Part shown: piece by piece, positions 1-5,731 of the stretch
Layout of the letters: every line of letters starts with the position of its first letter
How positions within the stretch are numbered: position 1 is the stretch's first letter
From: Rhizobiaceae bacterium UBA1291
GTDB taxonomy: Bacteria > Pseudomonadota > Alphaproteobacteria > Rhizobiales > Rhizobiaceae
Length of the DNA stretch: 10,714 nt
Assembly: GCA_002307905.1 (NCBI GenBank)
Contig: DBUL01000239.1
Coordinates: 26,184 to 36,897 of the forward strand
Direction: 5' to 3'
Made by a program: the position numbers and the translations under genes
Notes under the pieces: model-generated
The model's database searches: none
The model's input: only the letters and a program-made list of their open reading frames with translations
What the model was told of the DNA's origin: nothing

Positions 1-248
1 GAATCAGCCTCATAGCCTTCAAGGCTAAAGTCTTCGAATTGAAAGGCAAACAGGTCGCGGACCTCCGGATTGAGGCGCATGGTCGGCAGCGTCTTCGGCG
101 TGCGCGAAAGCTGCAGCTTCGCTTGCTCGAAATGGTTGGCGTAGAGATGGGCGTCACCCAGCGTATGGACGAAGTCGCCCGGCTTCAGGCCCGTCACCTG
201 TGCCACCATCATCGTCAGCAGCGCATAGGAAGCGATGTTGAAGGGTTT
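1..248 (-). pseudogene. thyA: Thymidylate synthase, C-terminal fragment, truncated at its 5' end
   Basis: Read on the minus strand, this frame encodes the C-terminal part of thymidylate synthase, which methylates dUMP to dTMP with methylene-tetrahydrofolate. Recognisable blocks in order are [37 protein letters not shown] and [12 protein letters not shown]. The gene runs off the left edge just before its usual last dozen residues. Upstream, homology stops abruptly before PFNIASY: the frame continues as SNDAGK and meets a stop at 285-287. Going by E. coli ThyA, the fragment keeps the equivalents of N177, H207 and Y209 but lacks the catalytic Cys146 and the R166/D169 region, so it cannot be active alone. 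No start codon or ribosome binding site precedes it. The break may be an integration junction or a deletion endpoint. Identity is secure; the exact breakpoint is good to about 10 bases. Confidence 0.9.
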
Positions 249-403
249 TCCGGCATCGTTGCTATTTCGTAATATTCGGTACACTCAGCAAGCCTTCTCG
301 CAGCAAATTGGTTCATCGCTTGATGATGGCATAAGCTGAACGCGTTCGTCTAACTTTTTCCTTTTGGCGCTGACGACGGCGCGGAAACCAGTAGTCATTG
401 GGG
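249..403. other. Junction region after the thyA fragment, no gene seen
   Basis: This stretch follows the end of thyA homology. It holds no open frame with family features, no tRNA and no clear promoter. It is more AT-rich near 260-290 and ends in a pyrimidine tract around 355-365. If the thyA break is an integration site, the element's terminus would lie at the left end of this stretch. Confidence 0.4.
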
Positions 404-651
404 CAGCAAGGCCACATTTGGCCTTGCTGTTCCTAAGCCGACGCTATGAGAGGTTGGTCCTGTCAAGGCCTTCAGAGCGAAGCGTGCCTTTACAGGGTCA
501 ACATCGAGTGGCCGAGCAATCATTGCATCTGCCGCAGGCAGATTCCGCTTTGATAGACTGGGCTCTCGTTGATCTCTTCGATCTCTCAAGGAGATCGAAC
601 CCGCCGAAAGGCGAGGCATAAAGTATGCGGGCGTTAGCTCGCATTCCGCTT

Positions 652-716
652 GTCAAAGGGTCGGTGATCCGGTCATCGCCACATGTAAGACCGAAGATCA
701 CCGACTTGCCTTTGAC
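652..716. repeat. Long imperfect inverted repeat
   Basis: The left arm, 652-669, reads GTCAAAGGGTCGGTGATC. The right arm, 696-716, carries GATCACCGAC followed by an extra TTG and then CCTTTGAC. The arms pair over about 18 bp with one small bulge around a 26-base loop. No T-run follows on either strand, so a simple intrinsic terminator is unlikely. Confidence 0.65.
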
Positions 717-720
717 TAAG

Positions 721-789
721 TAAATGCCGGCCGCAGGCCGTCACTTTCGGCGAAGCCGAATGGACCCGGCCCGGAGGGACGGGCATTTA
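721..789. repeat. Branched palindrome: outer stem closing inner hairpins
   Basis: An outer 8-bp stem, TAAATGCC (721-728) with GGCATTTA (782-789), encloses at least two inner hairpins: GGCC-GCA-GGCC at 729-739 and TTCGGC-GAA-GCCGAA at 746-760. A third, weaker pairing of CCC with GGG lies around 765-779. Folded, this is a closed multi-branch junction, unlike a terminator. Such a shape suits a structured RNA or a cruciform recognition site. Which one cannot be told from this copy alone. Confidence 0.6.
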
Positions 790-890
790 GACAAGGATGC
801 CGCAGCATCGGGGGCGTGGGTGGGACGGCAGCTTTTTGGCTAAGGATAAATTCGGGGCGGACGCTTGTTTGCACATTCAGGACGGTCGCT

Positions 891-2891
891 CTACTGTAGA
901 ACATAGTCTGAACCAAAATCGATGATATGCATGCCAAGGTTCCGTGCTTTTGTCCGAACCGCGTGGTCTTTATCAGTTGCCGCGACTATAACCTGCCCCC
1001 CCTTCTTACAAACATCTGCTACGATGTCGAAGAACTTGAGGTAGTCTTCTCTGTCAATGTTCTGCTGGGCCGGCTCGTCGAAGACGGTCACATTCGGATG
1101 GTTACTTTTCTGGGAATTGTCGCGGCTGGCATGAAGGGCGAGCACGAATGCCGTTATGATCCGAATCCAGTCGCTGGCCGATGTCCCGAAATCGGCCCGA
1201 ACACGCCGGTCACGGTCATTTACAATAATTCTCGGCAGGAAGGACCCCTCATCAACGACCATCGAGCCAATTTCGAACGAATTGAAACCCAGGCGCTCAA
1301 GAAAGCCTCTGAACGTTTGTTGAAATTGCCGAAGAAGTCCGCGGTCGTCGGTGCTCAGGTCGCTGCTCAGCTTGGACAACTTTAAAGTAACTTCCACATG
1401 CTCGTTCCAAACTCTCAAAAGAGCGGCGAGCTCGCTTTCCGCGTGGTCTAGGAGATCGCGATACCCTAATATGGCATTTTCTAGACGCGCGATGTCGCGC
1501 GCGCGCGCCATTAGGTCTGATGGAATCGCCCCGACCAAGCTTTTTTGAATCTCGGAATGCTGGGTCAGAGCAAAACTGATTTCCTTCGCAAGGTGCTCCG
1601 ATTCGACTTGCGCACGCTCACTCGTGGCGACCTCGACGGCAGTCATGTCCTGCAAGAGGTTTCTTTGATCGGTAATGTATTCCACGTTATCTTCGATCGA
1701 CATAGTCGGAAAGCTGCGCATCTGCGACAAAAGCGTGCCGTCAACCGGCTGCTCACAAACCGGACATGAGCTTCTGATCGCCCATTTGTCCCGATTGAAC
1801 AGGCCCCTAATTTTCAGCTCTTCCTTGTTTTTTTGCAGATCCCTGGCGAGCACCCCGAGGCGCTGCTGATATCGATGAACGTTACCTCTGATAGCCGCTA
1901 TTGAGTTATCCAGTTCGCTCTTTCTAGTGACGAGCGATGTGATCCTCCCGGAGATTTCGTCAATCCGACTTTGAAGGCCCGGCGCCGGAGGTGGCAGATC
2001 GGCGAGCGCGACCATACCTTGAAGATCTATCTCGGCGGCGGACAATAAGTCTTCCAAGGATCGCTGTTGTTGTTCTCCCGACACTCTAAAAATCTGCGGG
2101 TTAAACGAACCCACGCCGACTTCAGCGGGAATGCCCTTGATCGAAAACTGTCTGCCGTTGACGTGACGTTTGAGGACCTCCGATCCGGTGTCATAGCGTG
2201 CCTTCAAACGTTGCTCATCAAGCCTCAGGCTGTTCCGCTGCAGATTGTTCCGTATGTAGTCGAGCCCGAGAATCTCTGCGATGGTGGATTTTTTTGGATC
2301 ACGCACCCTGAAATAGGGGAGGTTCGCCATGATATCCGCCCATCCGCGCTTCTGTTCGATGAAGATCGCGGAGAATATATACTCAAGATAAAGTCGCATT
2401 ACGCCATCGTTCTGGGAAATCACCTGAACTTCCGGGAAGCCGATAAACTCGGAGAGAAAACGGTGGAAGCCTCTGGTATCCGAGTAGGATCCCTGTCCAA
2501 GATAGTATTCCTCCAATCCGACATCGCCCCATTGACCCAGTGGGCCGCGGCGGACCAACATTCCGCGGGACAGTTCCGGGTTTACAGATCGGCGGATGGT
2601 CAATAGCTCGTTAGAAGCGTTGGCAATCTCAAGAAATATCGCAGCATTGACAATCCTTTGGTCCCCTTGGGGGTCCTTAAGCGTGTCCTTCACCAGCGCG
2701 GCAACATTGCCTTTCACGAGATCGTCTAATCCAAGCCCGACGGCGAGCGCGTTGACGAGCGTGCTCTTGCCCTGCGTATTGCTGTCCGTCAGAATGAGAT
2801 TTGCGCCGGGGAGAAGTTCGATGTCGCACTGCGCGAGCTTGCCGCTAAGCAACTCAGCCTCGATGCGTAATCTACTAAATCTGAGATGCAT
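891..2891 (-). CDS. ABC-3C-type SMC/Rad50-like ATPase with zinc hook
   Basis: 666 residues. This is the ATPase of a three-gene ABC conflict system, expected to couple ATP hydrolysis to sensing and effector control in the cytoplasm. The Walker A region is DSNTQGKST at residues 36-44, with Asp where the first Gly usually stands. Helical, probably coiled-coil arms flank a CPVC zinc-hook motif at 376-379. A degenerate signature region (GTSASDW) follows near 569-575, then Walker B VTVFDEP at 601-607 and a VAATD switch segment at 636-640. The ATG start has a GGAGG eight bases upstream and follows the TAA stop of the middle component directly, so translation is coupled. The fold class is clear. The ABC-3C assignment is inferred from the ATPase plus the small-gene plus effector arrangement. 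A Rad50-like repair protein is less likely because no Mre11-like partner is present. Confidence 0.85.
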   Translation of the reverse strand: MHLRFSRLRIEAELLSGKLAQCDIELLPGANLILTDSNTQGKSTLVNALAVGLGLDDLVKGNVAALVKDTLKDPQGDQRIVNAAIFLEIANASNELLTIRRSVNPELSRGMLVRRGPLGQWGDVGLEEYYLGQGSYSDTRGFHRFLSEFIGFPEVQVISQNDGVMRLYLEYIFSAIFIEQKRGWADIMANLPYFRVRDPKKSTIAEILGLDYIRNNLQRNSLRLDEQRLKARYDTGSEVLKRHVNGRQFSIKGIPAEVGVGSFNPQIFRVSGEQQQRSLEDLLSAAEIDLQGMVALADLPPPAPGLQSRIDEISGRITSLVTRKSELDNSIAAIRGNVHRYQQRLGVLARDLQKNKEELKIRGLFNRDKWAIRSSCPVCEQPVDGTLLSQMRSFPTMSIEDNVEYITDQRNLLQDMTAVEVATSERAQVESEHLAKEISFALTQHSEIQKSLVGAIPSDLMARARDIARLENAILGYRDLLDHAESELAALLRVWNEHVEVTLKLSKLSSDLSTDDRGLLRQFQQTFRGFLERLGFNSFEIGSMVVDEGSFLPRIIVNDRDRRVRADFGTSASDWIRIITAFVLALHASRDNSQKSNHPNVTVFDEPAQQNIDREDYLKFFDIVADVCKKGGQVIVAATDKDHAVRTKARNLGMHIIDFGSDYVLQ

Positions 2892-3359
2892 TTAGAGGCC
2901 CTCCCTCATTGCGGTATGGACTTCGGCTTCTGAGATCTTGCCAATCTCTTTAGCCAGCACGAATACGTCCAATGCCAACTGGTCGTTCCTGAGGCTTTTC
3001 ACAAAGTCCATTCCCTTATCCGTCAGTTCCACCTTAAAACCACGCTGAACGTCCTTCTGATCGAGAAGGCCCGCTCCGATGGCATAGTTCACGCATCGGT
3101 TTAGGTAGGGGTCGGCAGAGGGCGCAAGTATTCTTGGTGAGAACCTGGCGGCTTTGAACTCCATATACAGGCTTCGGAAATCTTCATTTATGAACAGCGA
3201 ATTAATGAAATGAAGCTGCTTAAACGAGGCGGATCCAGCGCGGCAGCACTCCGACACGGAGATGCAGACCATGGCCAGCCGCCGATAGAGCCTAAGATCG
3301 GCGGGGACATCCGCCGGCCTTTGATTGAACTCAATCTCGATTTTTTCGGCCAGGATCAC
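2892..3359 (-). CDS. Small middle component of the ABC-3C operon
   Basis: 155 residues, cytoplasmic, no membrane segment. The start is GTG and overlaps the effector's TGA stop by four bases (GTGA). An AGAGGA ribosome site lies about eight bases upstream. Its own TAA stop is followed immediately by the ATPase ATG. The sequence looks like a compact helical protein with a winged-helix-like second half: YAIGAGLLD, then a hydrophobic strand, then LTDKGMDFVKSL at about residues 112-123. In ABC-3C systems a small middle-component protein links effector and ATPase, and its position between the two is the main support here. It has no recognisable catalytic motif, and I cannot name its specific family by eye. 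Confidence 0.75.
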   Translation of the reverse strand: MILAEKIEIEFNQRPADVPADLRLYRRLAMVCISVSECCRAGSASFKQLHFINSLFINEDFRSLYMEFKAARFSPRILAPSADPYLNRCVNYAIGAGLLDQKDVQRGFKVELTDKGMDFVKSLRNDQLALDVFVLAKEIGKISEAEVHTAMREGL

Positions 3360-3622
3360 TGCAGGGTCCTCTTCCTCTTGAACCTCAGAGGGCAGCGAAC
3401 AAGCCAGTCTGCAATGGTGTATTTCCTAACCCTGCTTAGCGTCTTGGTGCCGAGCCGGCCGCCAACGACAGCATTGAGGCGGTACTCGAGGGTCGTTTTG
3501 ATGTTGGAGAACGAGTCCCACGAGCCAACCACAATGCTGCCTTGTTCAGCGTCACTTTCGATCTCGGAACGGATCTCTTCTATTTCGCTGAAGAAATCGG
3601 GTTGGCGACGTTGCATTTCACT
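3356..3622 (-). pseudogene. ABC-3C effector gene, 3' part (C-terminal domain), separated by transposon
   Basis: This is the downstream piece of the interrupted effector, 85 codons from QRRQPDFF to KRKRTLQ plus the duplicated target bases. It has an acidic helical start (SEIEEIRSEIESD), a GSWDSF segment and a basic end with ADWLVRCPL. In ABC-3C effectors the C-terminal domain carries the contact to the other two components, and this piece keeps the effector's place in the operon: its stop overlaps the middle-component GTG. Its frame is that of the 5' part at 8200-8873. Joining the two through one copy of ATTTCACT gives an uninterrupted 310-codon gene. The identification as this effector's own C-terminus is strong; the domain name is inferred. 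Confidence 0.85.
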
Positions 3623-3724
3623 GTAAGCGGTGTTGCGCTCGCACCTTGACTGAGATTTGAGTTTCGATGCCTTGAACCTCAGCGTCGATGACAGGTAACT
3701 AGACGTCCTCATGGACGTGGTCAT
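3356..3724 (-). CDS. Possible chimeric ORF: transposon end fused to effector C-terminal domain
   Basis: The effector's 3' part stays open upstream into the transposon's left end. An ATG at 3722-3724 lies one base after the lysR-like TGA stop and would give a 122-residue product: about 37 residues encoded mainly by the transposon end, then the 85-residue effector C-terminus in its native frame. No good ribosome site precedes this ATG; a GGAGG lies about 20 bases upstream inside the regulator gene. Termination-reinitiation from the regulator gene could translate it. It may equally be untranslated. The same bases also belong to the split effector gene, listed separately. Confidence 0.35.
   Translation of the reverse strand: MTTSMRTSSYLSSTLRFKASKLKSQSRCERNTAYSEMQRRQPDFFSEIEEIRSEIESDAEQGSIVVGSWDSFSNIKTTLEYRLNAVVGGRLGTKTLSRVRKYTIADWLVRCPLRFKRKRTLQ
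3615..3622. repeat. 8-bp target-site duplication, left copy
   Basis: ATTTCACT directly abuts the transposon's left terminus GTAAGCGGTGTT. It is identical to the eight bases next to the right terminus. Eight-bp duplications are the rule for IS66-family transposition. Confidence 0.93.
3623..3650. repeat. Left terminal inverted repeat of the IS66-type element
   Basis: It begins GTAAGCGGTGTTGC. Compared with the inverted right end, 20 of the first 28 bases match, including 11 of the first 12. The match continues patchily through CAC and TTG. Read outward on the minus strand it contains no stop in the effector frame. Confidence 0.9.
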
Positions 3725-3725
3725 G

Positions 3726-4613
3726 TCAGCCAGCCAGTGCCAATCCTCCCTGACGACCGATGTCCCTCTCAATTTCTCTGACCAAGCTATCGAGTGCTGG
3801 ATTTCTCGACTTGCGAGCCCGCCGGATAACGTATTCTAAAGATGGAGGCAGAGGCAGGCGGTCGGTCATTATATGCATCTCCCCTCGGATATGGCGGTCA
3901 CTCAGCAACGCCACGCCCATTGTCGCGTTGACGGCGGACACAATCCCGGCCGCGCTTGAGCACTCGAACACGGTTTCGAGAATTGAGTTCTCCTGGCCAA
4001 TGTCGAGTGCCCATTGTCGATAGAAGCATTCGTCGTCGAACGACAAAAAGGGTATCGGTTCATCCTCCCGGATCAGCAACTCTGGATGCTTCACCCAGTG
4101 AAGGCCCTCTCTGTACAGGACCACATCGTTCGGTCGCACCTCGTGGCTAAACACCTGGACGATTGCAGCATCAAGTTCTCCGCGCTCCAGCATGGCGCGG
4201 AGAACCAAGCTCATGCGGACCTTGGTTCGGACCGCGACATTGGGGTGAAGCCGCTTGAAGCGGCCAAAAATGCGAGCGAGGTCAGTACATGCAGTGTCTT
4301 CGGTGAGCCCCAGTAGAAGTCTCCCCGCAAGTGGTGTCTTGGACAGACTTATCAGCGCCTCGTCGTGCAGCCCAAGGATACGGCCAGCGTAGTCCAGCAG
4401 GTCTTCGCCAGCGGCCGTGAAGATCGGTCCTCCCGACCTCCGTCCGAGCAGCTCGCAATCTAGGCTAACCTCAAGCCTTTTGATCTTGTGGCTCACCGCT
4501 GATTGCGAGAGACCGAGTGCGGCGGATGCTTTCGTAATCCCGCCATGTTGGCGGATTGCGCAAAGCGCCCGCAAAGCGTCGATTTCGAGGCGGCGACTGT
4601 TCAGCTCGTTCAT
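3726..4613 (-). CDS. LysR-family transcriptional regulator (transposon passenger)
   Basis: About 295 residues, normal family length. The N-terminal winged helix-turn-helix covers roughly residues 10-65, with the family pattern ITKASAALGLSQSAVSHKIKRLE followed in part by a LysR-type substrate-binding domain from about residue 90. An alternative ATG lies two codons upstream at 4617-4619; the ATG at 4611-4613 is preferred because GGA sits seven bases before it. It is transcribed divergently from the eamA-like gene across a shared region of about 150 bp, the classic arrangement in which a LysR protein controls its neighbour and itself. Its TGA is followed after one base by an ATG that reads into the effector remnant. 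The inducer cannot be deduced. Confidence 0.9.
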   Translation of the reverse strand: MNELNSRRLEIDALRALCAIRQHGGITKASAALGLSQSAVSHKIKRLEVSLDCELLGRRSGGPIFTAAGEDLLDYAGRILGLHDEALISLSKTPLAGRLLLGLTEDTACTDLARIFGRFKRLHPNVAVRTKVRMSLVLRAMLERGELDAAIVQVFSHEVRPNDVVLYREGLHWVKHPELLIREDEPIPFLSFDDECFYRQWALDIGQENSILETVFECSSAAGIVSAVNATMGVALLSDRHIRGEMHIMTDRLPLPPSLEYVIRRARKSRNPALDSLVREIERDIGRQGGLALAG

Positions 4614-4666
4614 GGTCATATCCGTCTGATTGTCCGTGGAACTAGCCTACCACGAACCTCGCAAAT

Positions 4667-4714
4667 CATGACAGAGATTCAAAGAATGTCATGCGTCCAT
4701 CGATATTTGTCATG
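4667..4714. promoter_or_regulatory. Candidate LysR operator: three copies of TGTCATG
   Basis: Between the divergent lysR and eamA genes are CATGACA (4667-4673), its inverted copy TGTCATG (4687-4693) and a third TGTCATG (4708-4714). The second and third copies start 21 bases apart, two helical turns. An inverted pair plus a downstream repeat fits the recognition-site and activation-site layout of LysR regulators. It is inferred from position and symmetry only. Confidence 0.5.
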
Positions 4715-4771
4715 TGCGATTTCTGCACTTTCCCCGTACCGGTAGATCGTGTTCCTCGCGATAGAGCCCCA

Positions 4772-5668
4772 ATGACCGACACCTCTCTACCTTCCGTCTC
4801 TGGCAGTCGCCATCCTCTGTTATGGCCATTGCTCGCCACGCTTCTCATCATCGGATGGAGTTCCGGGTTCGTCGGTATTCGATATGCCAACCAGGAGGCG
4901 AGCGTCATGCTTCTGCTCTTCTGGCGGACTTTGCTCTCGGGTTTGATCCTCCTGCCCTTTGCGTTGGCCATTGGACCAAGGATATCGATGCGTGCGGTCA
5001 GGGATCAGGCGCTATTCGGCATCATGGCGGTCTTCCTCTATCTGGGAGGCTTCGCGCTTGCCATAGAACAGAAAGTGCCAACCGGATTGGTCGCGCTTAT
5101 CGCCGACCTTCTTCCGCTCGCCATAGCCGCCCTTTCCCAGCCCGTCCTCGGTGAGCGGCTGACGCAACGGCAATGGCTGGGCACCGCGATTGCCGTCGTC
5201 GGCGTCTTAATCGTCTCCTTCGACAGCCTCAGTTTCGGTACCGCTCCGATCTGGGCGTACGGTCTGACGGTAGGTTCGATGATGGTGTTCGCCGTCGCCT
5301 CGGTCCTGCATAGGAGACGCAAGACTCAACAAATGCCGGTCCACCAGAGCCTTTGCATCCAGACGCTGATGGGGTCGGTTCTCTTCGGCCTCTGCGCTTT
5401 GACGCAGGGCAGTCTTGCCCCACCGATGACCCGAGACTTTGCAATGGGGATGGTCTGGCTAGTCCTGATCGCAACGTTCCTAGCGTATGCGGTCTACTAT
5501 ACCAGTCTTCGGCTGTTCCCGGTTGCTAAGGTGAGCGCCGCCATCTACCTCAGCCCACCTGTGACAATGCTATGGGCCTGGATGTTGTTCTCGGAGCCTC
5601 TGACCTTCGCGATGTTCGCCGGGCTGGCGGTGACCTTGGTTGGCGTATGGCTGACCTCACGGGGCTGA
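4772..5668 (+). CDS. EamA/DMT-family inner-membrane transporter (transposon passenger)
   Basis: 298 residues. It looks like a drug/metabolite-superfamily permease of the EamA type, built from two repeats of about five membrane helices, likely an exporter of a small metabolite. Hydrophobic segments are spread along the whole chain, for example WPLLATLLIIGWSSGFVGI near the start, then SVMLLLFWRTLLSG and TAIAVVGVLIVS; the second half ends with a helix including FAMFAGLAVTLVGVWL. An ATG at 4691 would add 27 non-hydrophobic residues but overlaps the candidate operator, so 4772 is preferred; the ribosome site is weak in either case. The divergent LysR neighbour probably regulates it. It converges on tnpC, whose stop is 63 bases away, and no terminator hairpin is evident between them. 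The substrate is unknown. Confidence 0.9.
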   Translation: MTDTSLPSVSGSRHPLLWPLLATLLIIGWSSGFVGIRYANQEASVMLLLFWRTLLSGLILLPFALAIGPRISMRAVRDQALFGIMAVFLYLGGFALAIEQKVPTGLVALIADLLPLAIAALSQPVLGERLTQRQWLGTAIAVVGVLIVSFDSLSFGTAPIWAYGLTVGSMMVFAVASVLHRRRKTQQMPVHQSLCIQTLMGSVLFGLCALTQGSLAPPMTRDFAMGMVWLVLIATFLAYAVYYTSLRLFPVAKVSAAIYLSPPVTMLWAWMLFSEPLTFAMFAGLAVTLVGVWLTSRG

Positions 5669-5731
5669 CCACTGGTGGCTACAATACAATTGGAAGAACA
5701 TTGGTGGGCCTATCGCTGTCCCTGACAAACG

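Larger units (their letters stand above)
404..809. other. Dense hairpin cluster, candidate structured RNA or palindromic repeat element
   Basis: At least eight inverted repeats are packed in about 400 bases. 404-414/419-429 is an 11-bp perfect stem with loop CATT. 459-469/486-496 is 10 of 11 bp and encloses CTTC/GAAG at 470-482. 527-533/537-543 is a 7-bp perfect stem with loop GCA. 577-585/591-599 is a 9-bp perfect stem. 602-605/610-613 is a 4-bp stem with a GAAA tetraloop. 625-632/637-644 is an 8-bp stem with one G-T pair. A long bulged stem spans 652-716. A closed multi-hairpin unit spans 721-789, and a 5-bp stem 796-809. Short open frames cross it on both strands, but none looks like a protein family. 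It lies downstream of the ATPase stop. It could be a noncoding RNA, a mobile-element end or a repeat. The strand is undecided and I recognise no RNA family. Confidence 0.45.

Noticed and set aside
404..809. Retron, IscB-associated RNA or CRISPR-type explanation for the hairpin cluster
   Set aside because: No reverse transcriptase, IscB/TnpB-type RNA-guided nuclease or regular repeat-spacer array is present in the window, so none of these names can be supported.
790..890. Intrinsic terminator for the ATPase operon
   Set aside because: The 796-809 hairpin is short and lacks a T-run after it on the minus strand. No convincing terminator is visible here.
364..937. Several short open frames on both strands (364-621, 395-619, 498-701, 716-937)
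   Set aside because: They cross strong hairpins, lack ribosome sites and show no protein-family features. Some overlap one another on opposite strands.
3725..3772. Longer start (TTG at 3772) for the open frame entering the effector remnant
   Set aside because: It lies inside the lysR coding sequence. The frame upstream of 3622 belongs to transposon DNA and is only accidentally open.
4691..4771. Upstream ATG at 4691 as the eamA start
   Set aside because: It falls inside the candidate LysR operator and adds 27 residues with no membrane character. The ATG at 4772 fits the usual short cytoplasmic lead before the first helix.
5669..5731. Expected left end of a minimal IS66 element just after tnpC
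   Set aside because: No GTAA-type terminus and no copy of the right-flank octamer occur here. The true matching end and duplication are at 3615-3650, so the passengers are inside the element.
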